From the NCBI GenBank assembly GCA_964250615.1, contig CAXUGM010000017.1: a stretch of 64,000 nucleotides of DNA; one strand, written 5' to 3'. The DNA is from Blautia sp900556555. Lineage in GTDB: Bacteria; Bacillota; Clostridia; Lachnospirales; Lachnospiraceae. Position 1 is the first letter of the stretch, and every line of letters starts with the position of its first letter. The notes below the pieces were generated by a model. That model was not told where the DNA came from. It saw only the letters and a list, made by a program, of their open reading frames with translations, and ran no database searches. This document shows positions 10,501-16,984 of this stretch, one piece after another. Made by a program: the position numbers and the translations under genes.

Positions 10501-10669
10501 AATCAATACCAGAGCTGTTTTATCTGGCATTCATTATGAAGACGGGCTGGCAATCCGCCGTACTGCGATTGAAAACAATGTAACCATGTTTACGTCCCTG
10601 GATACAGTCAAAGTACTTCTGGATGTACTGGAGGAAATTACAATAGGGGTTTCACCTCTTTATGCATAA
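7490..10669 (+). CDS. carB: Carbamoyl-phosphate synthase large subunit
   Basis: ATP-dependent synthase partner of CarA, supplying pyrimidine and arginine synthesis. At 1059 aa it has the full two-lobe layout: each lobe starts with a pre-ATP-grasp fold of the form Lys-Ile-Leu-Val-x-Gly-Ser-Gly-Pro-Ile, first near residue 10 and again near 550, each followed by an ATP-grasp domain. A C-terminal MGS-like allosteric domain occupies about the last 130 residues. The start ATG lies inside the carA 3' end. The gene is intact; several long minus-strand open frames inside it are shadows. Confidence 0.97.
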   Translation: MAKRTDIKKILVIGSGPIVIGQAAEFDYAGTQACLALKEEGYEVILCNSNPATIMTDPAIADKVYMEPLTLEYMAKIVRHERPDAIVPGIGGQTGLNLAMQLEKKGVLKECQTELLGTRSDSIRQAEDRELFKELCEKLGEPVLPSSIANTVEEAVQAACSIGYPVVLRPAFTLGGTGGGFADDEKEFLGLIKNALALSPVHQVLIEKSIKGFKEIEYEVIRDSNDTAITVCNMENLDPVGIHTGDSIVVCPSQTLTNKEYQMLRDSALRLIRALQVEGGCNVQFALDPHSFQYYVIEVNPRVSRSSALASKASGYPIARVSAKISVGMTLDEIPLVNTPASFEPALDYVVTKMPRFPFDKFADANQRLGTQMKATGEVMSIGRTFEESLLKAVRSLETGVFHLYMEKFDHMSNEELLSYIKIGTDDRIFAIAQLLRQGCNTLQLAIETKIDRFFLDKIKKIIETENLLKANPWDKEILCQAKKEGFSDCAIAWLWNTEEEKIFHIRKEQQMFPVYKMIDTCASEFDSYVPYFYSTYEEENESIAGDRKKILVLGSGPIRIGQGVEFDYSTVHAVKTIRDAGYEAIVINNNPETVSTDYTTSDKLYFEPLCVEDVMNVIELEQPEGVIASLGGQTAINLAEPLEARGVTIIGTDCKAIEKAENREAFERLLAKLSIPQPKGQAVTNIEDGVRAAASIGYPVLVRPSFVLGGRAMQIVAKEEQLRQYLKTAVEINEEKPVLVDHYIRGKEVEIDGICDGQDVFVPGIMELVERTGVHSGDSISVYPTYSISEHVKEVILEYARKLGLGIGIRGLFNIQFIVDQEEQVYIIEVNPRSSRTVPFLSKATGYSLADIATRVILGISLKEQGITTHYPKEKDFWYVKAPAFSFAKLNGMDAYLSPEMKSTGEAIGYDRKLSRAMYKALIASGVKMQNYGTVMVTLADEDKEEALPLIQRFYDMGFNIEATVGTGEFLKTHGIRTRIRRKLSENSTEILEAIRSGYVSYVINTRAVLSGIHYEDGLAIRRTAIENNVTMFTSLDTVKVLLDVLEEITIGVSPLYA

Positions 10670-10692
10670 GGACAGAAAAGGAGATGACAAAA

Positions 10693-11883
10693 ATGATACC
10701 AAACATGAATTATAGAAATTTAAAAGACTCTTACTTATTTTACCATATTGCCCAGAAAACAAAGGCTTACCTGGAAGAACATCCGGAAAAACATCTTTAC
10801 CGTATGGGGATTGGGGACGTTTCCCTGCCCCTTTGCGATGCGGTCATTCAGAAACTCCATGAAGCAGTAGAAGACCAGGCCAGCCAGGACACATTTCACG
10901 GCTATATGCCGGAATGCGGAGACCCACAGCTTCGGAAAACCATTGCAGCATATTATCAAAAAAGAGGGGTGGTTTTAAGTGATGAGGAAGTGTTTGTTTC
11001 CAGCGGTGCAAGCGATGAACTGGGAGACATTCTGGATTTGTTTGGAAAAGAGAAGACTGTTTTAATCATGGAGCCTGCTTATCCTGCCTATGTGGATGCC
11101 AATGTCATTGCAGGTAATACCATCATCCATATTCCCGCAGGGGAGGAAAACGGATTTGTCCCCATGCCGGATTTCAGTATTATGGCAGATATCATTTACA
11201 TCTGTTCACCGAATAATCCCACCGGTGCTGTCTTTAACCGGGAAGCCCTGCAGGCATGGGTAGATTATGCTAATCAGATAAATGCACTCATTCTTTTTGA
11301 TGCTGCCTATGAAGCATTTATTGAAGAAGAGGAGATTCCACACAGCATTTTTGAGATAAACGGAGCGAGAAACTGTGCTATTGAAATCTGCTCTCTGTCA
11401 AAAACAGCAGGTTTTACAGGGACACGCTGTGGATATACTGTAATTCCAAAAGAAATCTTCCGAGGTGGAATGAACCTGAATCAAATGTGGGTTAGAAATC
11501 GTACCACAAAAACAAACGGTGTTTCTTATATTATTCAGAAAGGAGCTTCTGCCGTATTTTCTGAAGAAGGACAAAAGCAGATCCATGATTACATTCAAAT
11601 TTATAAAAAGAACGGAGCCTGCCTGATGGACGTACTGGACCGGCTTGGCATCTGGTATTGTGGAGGGAAAAACGCCCCCTACATCTGGATGAAATGCCCA
11701 AATGGAATGGGAAGCTGGGAGTTTTTTGATTACCTGCTGCGTGAAATTCAGGTAGTGGGAACACCAGGGGAAGGATTCGGAGCCTGTGGGGAAGGATATT
11801 TTCGTTTTTCTACCTTTGGCTCTCCGGAGGATACCAAGGAGGCAGCCAGAAGACTGGAAATACTTCTTCAAAGTAATTTATAA
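10693..11883 (+). CDS. dapL: LL-diaminopimelate aminotransferase
   Basis: PLP enzyme that converts tetrahydrodipicolinate directly to LL-diaminopimelate with glutamate as amino donor, bypassing the acylated intermediates of lysine and peptidoglycan-precursor synthesis. Fold type I aminotransferase features are visible: Ser-Pro-Asn-Asn-Pro-Thr-Gly, and the PLP lysine in Ser-Leu-Ser-Lys-Thr-Ala-Gly-Phe-Thr-Gly-Thr-Arg. The ATG at 10693 is preferred because AAGGAG (10678-10683) touches the ATG at 10684 but is 9 bases from this one. Length 396 aa. It follows carB by 23 bp and is the last gene of the block. Confidence 0.92.
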   Translation: MIPNMNYRNLKDSYLFYHIAQKTKAYLEEHPEKHLYRMGIGDVSLPLCDAVIQKLHEAVEDQASQDTFHGYMPECGDPQLRKTIAAYYQKRGVVLSDEEVFVSSGASDELGDILDLFGKEKTVLIMEPAYPAYVDANVIAGNTIIHIPAGEENGFVPMPDFSIMADIIYICSPNNPTGAVFNREALQAWVDYANQINALILFDAAYEAFIEEEEIPHSIFEINGARNCAIEICSLSKTAGFTGTRCGYTVIPKEIFRGGMNLNQMWVRNRTTKTNGVSYIIQKGASAVFSEEGQKQIHDYIQIYKKNGACLMDVLDRLGIWYCGGKNAPYIWMKCPNGMGSWEFFDYLLREIQVVGTPGEGFGACGEGYFRFSTFGSPEDTKEAARRLEILLQSNL

Positions 11884-11907
11884 TTACCTATTGACATGGT
11901 AGGTAAT
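11883..11907. promoter_or_regulatory. Operator palindrome 1 of the sulfur operon
   Basis: Perfect inverted repeat ATTACCTA-N9-TAGGTAAT. The -35 box TTGACA (11891-11896) lies in its spacer, so a bound protein would block RNA polymerase. The same core half-sites (TACCTA and TAGGTA, 9 apart) recur 36 bp downstream. The likely ligand is the Rrf2 regulator encoded at the end of the operon (inference). Confidence 0.7.
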
Positions 11908-11919
11908 ATGTATTATATT
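11891..11919 (+). promoter_or_regulatory. Promoter of the metY-cysK operon
   Basis: TTGACA (11891-11896), 17-base spacer, TATATT (11914-11919). It is immediately downstream of dapL and about 43 bp before the metY start. It is flanked and overlapped by two palindromes. Confidence 0.75.
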
Positions 11920-11945
11920 AATACCTATCAAACAAGTAGGTATTA
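11919..11945. promoter_or_regulatory. Operator palindrome 2 of the sulfur operon
   Basis: Perfect inverted repeat TAATACCTA-N9-TAGGTATTA that begins at the last base of the -10 box and covers the expected transcription start. It has the same half-sites and spacing as palindrome 1, so the pair looks like a double repressor site. Confidence 0.72.
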
Positions 11946-11961
11946 GAAAGGAGTATTGTTT

Positions 11962-13249
11962 ATGGGAAATTTAAGGTTTGAAACATTACAGCTTCATGTA
12001 GGTCAGGAAAGTCCCGACATAGCCACAGATGCAAGGGCGGTTCCTATTTATGCCACTACCTCTTATGTATTTCATGATTCTGCTCATGCGGCAGCGCGTT
12101 TTAATCTTACGGATGCAGGAAATATTTACGGAAGGCTGACCAATTCCACCCAGGAAGTACTGGAAAAACGAGTAGCCGCCCTGGAGGGCGGTACAGCAGC
12201 TCTGGCTCTTGCCTCCGGCGCTGCGGCTATCAGCTATACCCTGGAAGCGCTGGGGCAAAACGGTGGTCACTTTGTTGTGCAGAAGACCATTTACGGAGGC
12301 AGTTACAATTTGCTGGCGCATACGCTTCCAAATTTCGGAATTACTGCAAGCTTTGTAAATATTCATAATTTAGAAGAAGTGGAAGCAGCCATTCAGGAAC
12401 AGACAAGAGCTATTTATGTGGAGACCCTTGGAAATCCCAACAGCGATATTCCGGATCTGGACGCACTTGCTGAGCTTGCTCATAAGCATGGGCTGCCCCT
12501 GGTAGTGGATAATACCTTTGGAACACCTTACTTCATCCGTCCCATTGAGCATGGTGCAGATATTGTGGTGCACTCTGCCACAAAATTCCTGGGAGGACAT
12601 GGCACAACCCTTGGAGGAATCATTGTAGATTCCGGCAATTTTGACTGGAGTGCAGGGGGCAAATACCCGGCGATTGCAGAACCTAATCCAAGCTACCATG
12701 GAGTCTCCTTTGTAAATGCAGCCAAAGATGCAGCCTTTGTTACCTATATCCGTGCTATTTTGCTCCGTGATATGGGTGCATCTATTTCTCCTTTTGCAGC
12801 ATTTCTTCTCCTGCAGGGGATCGAAACCCTGTCCCTTCGCCTGGAGCGTCATGCTGAAAATACCAGAAAAGTAGTTTCGTTCCTCAAACAGCACCCAATG
12901 GTGGAAAAAGTAAATCACCCATCCTTGCCAGAACATCCGGATCATGAACTGTATCAGAAATATTTTCCAAATGGGGGGCGCATCTATCTTTACCTTTGAA
13001 ATCAAAGGCGGGGTCGCACAGGCGCATCAGTTTATTGATCATTTGAAAATCTTTTCACTTCTTGCCAATGTGGCAGATGTAAAAAGCCTGGTCATTCATC
13101 CGGCTACTACGACCCACAGCCAGTTGAGCAAGGAAGAACTGGAAGACCAGGAAATCAAAGAGAATACTATCCGTCTCTCTATCGGTACAGAGCATATTGA
13201 TGATATCATAGAAGATTTGGAGCAGGGATTTCGGGCAATAGGAGGTTGA
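11962..13249 (+). pseudogene. metY: O-acetylhomoserine sulfhydrylase, split by a +1 frameshift
   Basis: PLP enzyme (Cys/Met metabolism family) that makes homocysteine from O-acetylhomoserine and sulfide. The start ATG at 11962 has AAAGGAG 8 bases upstream. The first frame runs to a stop at 12997-12999; family sequence continues in another frame from about 12979 to 13249 (Ala-Ser-Ile-Phe-Thr-Phe-Glu-Ile-Lys-Gly-Gly onward). Removing one G from the six-G run at 12973-12978 restores a continuous protein of about 428 aa, the normal family length. The PLP lysine is in Ser-Ala-Thr-Lys-Phe-Leu-Gly-Gly-His-Gly. Homopolymer sequencing error, slippage or a true null allele all fit. It is followed 4 bp later by cysK. 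Confidence 0.9.
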
Positions 13250-13253
13250 ACAT

Positions 13254-14186
13254 ATGTCAGTAATTTATACATCTGTGGATCAGTTGATAGGAAATACACC
13301 ACTTCTGGAGTTGACACATATCGAAAAAGAATATAACTTAAAGGCAAAAGTCATAGCAAAACTGGAATACCTAAATCCTTCCGGTTCTGTGAAAGACAGG
13401 GTGGCAAAGGCAATGATAGAAGAGGCGGAAAAAGCAGGAAAATTAAAACCAGGTTCTGTAATCATTGAGCCCACATCAGGGAATACCGGAATTGGACTGG
13501 CTTCTGTGGCAGCAGCAAAGGGATATCAAATGATGGTTGTAATGCCAGAAACCATGTCGGTGGAGCGAAGACAGCTAATGAAAGCTTATGGAGCCCAGGT
13601 GGTTCTTACTGAAGGAAGCAAAGGCATGAAAGGAGCTATCGCAAAAGCCAGAGAGCTTGCAGAGACTGTCCCGGACAGTTTCCTTCCTGGACAGTTTGAA
13701 AATCCGGCGAATCCTAAAACTCATAGAGAGCATACAGGTCCTGAAATCTATGAGGATACCAGGGGATGTGTGGATATTTTTGTGGCAGGTGTAGGTACCG
13801 GCGGCACGATTACCGGTGTTGGGGAATATCTAAAATCTAAGAATCCCAAAATTCAGATAATCGCAGTAGAACCTGTAGCTTCTCCAGTATTATCGTCAGG
13901 AACGGCAGGTTCTCATAAAATACAGGGAATCGGGGCTGGTTTTGTCCCGGATATATTAAATACCAAAATCTACGATGATATTATACCTGTCTCAGACCAG
14001 GATGCCTTCGCAATGGGAAAGAAAATTGGAGAAAAAGAAGGAATTCTTGTGGGAATCTCTTCAGGAGCCGCAGCCTTTGCTGCAATAGAGCTGGCAAAGC
14101 TTCCTGAGAATAAAGGAAAAAATATTGTAGTTCTTTTGCCGGATACTGGAGACCGGTATTTATCTACACCGCTGTTTGCTGATTAG
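13254..14186 (+). CDS. cysK: Cysteine synthase A (O-acetylserine sulfhydrylase)
   Basis: Makes cysteine from O-acetylserine and sulfide with PLP. The PLP lysine is in Asn-Pro-Ser-Gly-Ser-Val-Lys-Asp-Arg; the phosphate-binding loop reads Gly-Thr-Gly-Gly-Thr-Ile-Thr-Gly; the substrate loop reads Thr-Ser-Gly-Asn-Thr-Gly. Length is 310 aa. GGAGG at 13241-13245 precedes the ATG at 13254. Co-transcribed with metY, so both sulfide-assimilating enzymes are under the double-palindrome promoter. Confidence 0.95.
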   Translation: MSVIYTSVDQLIGNTPLLELTHIEKEYNLKAKVIAKLEYLNPSGSVKDRVAKAMIEEAEKAGKLKPGSVIIEPTSGNTGIGLASVAAAKGYQMMVVMPETMSVERRQLMKAYGAQVVLTEGSKGMKGAIAKARELAETVPDSFLPGQFENPANPKTHREHTGPEIYEDTRGCVDIFVAGVGTGGTITGVGEYLKSKNPKIQIIAVEPVASPVLSSGTAGSHKIQGIGAGFVPDILNTKIYDDIIPVSDQDAFAMGKKIGEKEGILVGISSGAAAFAAIELAKLPENKGKNIVVLLPDTGDRYLSTPLFAD

Positions 14187-14202
14187 GAACTTGCAGCCTT
14201 CC

Positions 14203-14232
14203 TTGCTATCCATGACTGAGTTATTGTATAAT
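14203..14232 (+). promoter_or_regulatory. Possible internal promoter for the Rrf2 gene
   Basis: TTGCTA (14203-14208), 18-base spacer, perfect TATAAT (14227-14232), in the 70-bp gap between cysK and the regulator gene. It would let the regulator be made independently of the operon promoter. Confidence 0.5.
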
Positions 14233-14256
14233 GACAGACAAAGGAGGCTTTCGATT

Positions 14257-14667
14257 ATGATGATTTCAACAAGAGGCAGATATGCGCTCCGGGTGTTGGC
14301 AGATATTGCAGAACATACCGACAAAAAATATGTACCTATGAAGGAGGTTGCCCAAAGACAGGGGATTTCTCTTAAATATCTGGAAAGAATCCTTCCTGTA
14401 TTAACTCAGCATGGCTATATCGAAGGTGTACAGGGAAAAGGAGGAGGATACCGTCTGATTAAAGAGCCAAAAGAGTGCAGGCTTGGGGATATTTTAAGGC
14501 TGACAGAGGGAGATCTGGCACCGGTTGCCTGCCTTGGAAAAGACGCAGAACCTTGTGAACGGGCAGCCCAGTGCCGTACCTATCCGGTGTGGGTAGAATT
14601 TTACCAGTTAGTGAATGAGTATTTTGACGGAAAAACACTTGCAGATCTTATTCACACAGAAAAATAA
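14257..14667 (+). CDS. Rrf2-family regulator with IscR-like cysteines
   Basis: Winged-helix regulator of 136 aa. AAGGAGG (14241-14247) sets the start at ATG 14257 (or the adjacent ATG at 14260). The N-terminus Ile-Ser-Thr-Arg-Gly-Arg-Tyr-Ala-Leu-Arg is typical of Rrf2 proteins. Three cysteines at 92, 100 and 106 have nearly the spacing of the [2Fe-2S] ligands of E. coli IscR (92, 98, 104). CymR, the classic Firmicute cysteine regulator, lacks them. No isc/suf genes are nearby, so the context points to control of metY-cysK, possibly sensing Fe-S or redox status (inference). Confidence 0.85.
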   Translation: MMISTRGRYALRVLADIAEHTDKKYVPMKEVAQRQGISLKYLERILPVLTQHGYIEGVQGKGGGYRLIKEPKECRLGDILRLTEGDLAPVACLGKDAEPCERAAQCRTYPVWVEFYQLVNEYFDGKTLADLIHTEK

Positions 14668-14721
14668 CCTTGATTCCTTATGAAGATACGGGTCAGTTTC
14701 AGATACACGGTACAGAGATAC

Positions 14722-14750
14722 TTGAATTTGGAAGCTTTTAATAGTATAAT
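14722..14750 (+). promoter_or_regulatory. Promoter of pgi
   Basis: TTGAAT (14722-14727), 17-base spacer, perfect TATAAT (14745-14750), giving a leader of about 50 bases before the pgi start. Confidence 0.7.
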
Positions 14751-14768
14751 CTTCTGTGAAATACAGAA

Positions 14769-14790
14769 CGAAAGTGCAGAACCACTTTCG
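14769..14790 (+). promoter_or_regulatory. 5'UTR stem-loop of pgi
   Basis: Perfect 8-bp stem CGAAAGTG / CACTTTCG with a 6-base loop, 5 bases upstream of the AGGAGG ribosome site. It lies near the expected 5' end of the transcript. There is no U-run, so it is not a terminator; an mRNA-stabilising cap or a protein site is possible. Confidence 0.5.
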
Positions 14791-14809
14791 AAATGAGGAG
14801 GAATCTGAT

Positions 14810-16390
14810 ATGGTTACTTGGAACAATTTAGACACTTTGGCTTCCTACAAAGAACTTCAAGAAGCCGGGAAAGTTCAGCTTGCCGAAGCAATGTCAGGAG
14901 AAAACGGTGCAGAGCGTGTGAAGAAATACAGTGTACCGATGGCAGAAGGCCTTGTGTATAATTATGGGGCAAAACAGGTGGATGACAACATTCTGGACAT
15001 CCTTGCCAAATTAGCAGAAGAAGCTCAGCTTACAGAAAAATACGAAGCCCTTTATAACGGCGAAATGATTAATACAGGTGAAAAACGTCTGGTACTCCAC
15101 CAGCTTACCCGCGGACAGCTGGGAGATGCTGTTGTAGCAGACGGTGTGGACAAACGTGCATTCTATGTAGAGCAGCAGACAAAGATTGCTGAATTTGCAA
15201 AGAAAGTCCATGCAGGCGAGATTACCAATGCAGCAGGAGAAAAATTCACAACCGTTGTTCAGATTGGTATCGGTGGAAGCGATCTGGGTCCCCGTGCTAT
15301 TTACATAGCTTTGGAAAACTGGGCAAAAGCAAATGATACACTGAAAATGAAAGCAGAATTTATCAGCAATGTTGATCCGGATGACGCATCTGGTGTATTA
15401 AGCAAAGTTGATGTTGCACATTCTATTTTTGTTCTGGTATCCAAATCAGGAACTACTCTGGAAACATTGACCAATGAATCTTTCGTAAAAGATGCACTGA
15501 AAAAAGCTGGTCTTGACCCTTCCAAACATATGATTGCTGTCACCAGTGAAACTTCTCCTCTGGCACAGAGTGATGATTACCTGGCAGCATTCTTTATGGA
15601 CGATTACATCGGTGGCCGCTATTCTTCCACATCAGCAGTAGGCGGAGCTGTTCTGTCTCTTGCTTTTGGACCAGAAGTTTTTGCACAGTTCCTTGCAGGT
15701 GCAGCAAAAGAAGATGAGCTTGCAAAAGAAAAAGACCTGTTAAAAAATCCGGCAATGCTTGACGCTGTCATTGGTGTATATGAGCGTAATGTACTTGGTT
15801 ACCTGGATACAGCCGTTCTTCCATACTCACAGGCACTGAGCCGTTTCCCGGCACATCTGCAACAGCTTGATATGGAATCTAACGGAAAATCTGTAAACCG
15901 TTTTGGTGAACCTGTAAACTATCAGACCGGTCCGGTTATCTTTGGTGAACCAGGAACCAATGGACAGCACTCTTTCTATCAGTTGCTGCATCAGGGAACC
16001 GATATTGTTCCGCTCCAGTTTGTAGGTTTCAAAAATAACCAGATGGATCAGGATGTAGTGATCCAGGGAAGCACAAGCCAGCAGAAACTCTGTGCTAATG
16101 TGGCAGCACAGATTGTTGCATTTGCATGTGGAAAAGACGATGAAAATCGCAATAAGAAGTTTGAAGGCGGCCGCCCATCCAGCATTATCATTGGAGAGAA
16201 GCTGACTCCAGGTGCACTTGGTGCTCTTCTGTCACACTTTGAAAACAAAGTCATGTTCCAGGGATTTGTATGGAACTTAAACAGCTTTGACCAGGAAGGT
16301 GTGCAGCTTGGTAAAGTATTGGCGAAACGTGTGCTTGCACATGAAACAGATGGTGCACTGAAGGTATATAGTGATTTATTAAATATCTAA
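14810..16390 (+). CDS. pgi: Glucose-6-phosphate isomerase
   Basis: Interconverts glucose-6-phosphate and fructose-6-phosphate in glycolysis. The ATG at 14810 follows AGGAGG (14796-14801) by 8 bases. Family signatures are clear: Asn-Thr-Gly-Glu-Lys-Arg-Leu-Val-Leu-His, Gly-Ile-Gly-Gly-Ser-Asp-Leu-Gly-Pro, and Ser-Lys-Ser-Gly-Thr-Thr-Leu-Glu-Thr. At 526 aa it is longer than the roughly 450-aa Bacillus enzyme and resembles the long form. It is monocistronic with its own promoter and terminator. Confidence 0.95.
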   Translation: MVTWNNLDTLASYKELQEAGKVQLAEAMSGENGAERVKKYSVPMAEGLVYNYGAKQVDDNILDILAKLAEEAQLTEKYEALYNGEMINTGEKRLVLHQLTRGQLGDAVVADGVDKRAFYVEQQTKIAEFAKKVHAGEITNAAGEKFTTVVQIGIGGSDLGPRAIYIALENWAKANDTLKMKAEFISNVDPDDASGVLSKVDVAHSIFVLVSKSGTTLETLTNESFVKDALKKAGLDPSKHMIAVTSETSPLAQSDDYLAAFFMDDYIGGRYSSTSAVGGAVLSLAFGPEVFAQFLAGAAKEDELAKEKDLLKNPAMLDAVIGVYERNVLGYLDTAVLPYSQALSRFPAHLQQLDMESNGKSVNRFGEPVNYQTGPVIFGEPGTNGQHSFYQLLHQGTDIVPLQFVGFKNNQMDQDVVIQGSTSQQKLCANVAAQIVAFACGKDDENRNKKFEGGRPSSIIIGEKLTPGALGALLSHFENKVMFQGFVWNLNSFDQEGVQLGKVLAKRVLAHETDGALKVYSDLLNI

Positions 16391-16403
16391 TAAAGGATTC
16401 AGG

Positions 16404-16444
16404 CAGGGAATATGTCATACAGCAGCATATTCCCTGTTTTTTTT
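16404..16444 (+). terminator. Rho-independent terminator of pgi
   Basis: Perfect 11-bp stem CAGGGAATATG / CATATTCCCTG (16404-16414 with 16426-16436) followed by eight T. Confidence 0.92.
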
Positions 16445-16509
16445 AATTTAGTGTGTGCAGCATCTTGTATTCCAATGCTTTTTCGGTTGAAAATATTGTT
16501 TTTTGATTT

Positions 16510-16769
16510 TTAACCTACATTTTTTAGCCATGAATAGGTGGTTTTTTATAAATTCTGAAATCAGACCTACCTATTTTAGGGCCAAATAGGCTGCTAAGCA
16601 AGATTCTCTAAATTTAGCTTATATTTTATATTGAAAAATAAGTTGAAAAGAGGAAATCTTGGAATTTAGCCTATTCGGGTCAGAAAAAAGTAGGCTTATA
16701 TGAGAAAAAAATAAAACTCAACCTATTAGGTCTACAAAAAAGTAGGCTGGCACGGGGAGATTACGAAAT
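16510..16769. repeat. Five tandem 52-bp repeats, each with an inverted half-site pair
   Basis: Between pgi and the first kinase lie five diverged units at an exact 52-bp period (starting 16510, 16562, 16614, 16666, 16718). Each holds CCTA-N17-TAGG at the same phase: 16514, 16566, 16670 and 16722. The third unit (16618) has CTTA-N17-TAAG, where both arms have changed together so pairing is kept. Unit joints look alike (about GAAAT-TYAG). A decayed sixth unit begins at 16770. 52 bp is close to five helical turns, so all sites face the same side of the DNA. No coding frame explains it; a regulator-binding array or small mobile repeat fits. Confidence 0.8.
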
Positions 16770-16984
16770 TCAGACTATTTATGCCGGGTTGATGGAAAAT
16801 ATGAATCCTGAAATTGTGTTTGATAAAGAACGGATTTATGAAAAAATCAGTGGCTATGATGCAGAAGGAGATAGCCGGGTGGGTTACAGAATTGATTCGC
16901 AGGATCCGTAAGAAAATGAAGCTGCATACAGAACATGAATATATTGAAACGGTATGGGGAATGGGATATAAATGGAGAAAATAA
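16757..16984 (+). pseudogene. Remnant of an OmpR-type response regulator (C-terminal half only)
   Basis: Translation from about 16790 gives a winged-helix effector C-terminus: Val-Phe-Asp-Lys-Glu-Arg-Ile-Tyr-Glu-Lys-Ile-Ser-Gly-Tyr-Asp, then after a frame change Ile-Arg-Arg-Ile-Arg-Lys-Lys-Met, and finally Glu-Thr-Val-Trp-Gly-Met-Gly-Tyr-Lys-Trp-Arg-Lys with a stop at 16982-16984. One extra base near 16883 breaks the frame. The receiver domain is missing; the 52-bp repeats lie where it should be. The 3' end overlaps the kinase start, the usual regulator-kinase arrangement. Confidence 0.8.

Noticed and set aside
16510..16769. CRISPR array
   Set aside because: The 52-bp units diverge along their whole length; there are no identical repeats with unique spacers and no cas genes.
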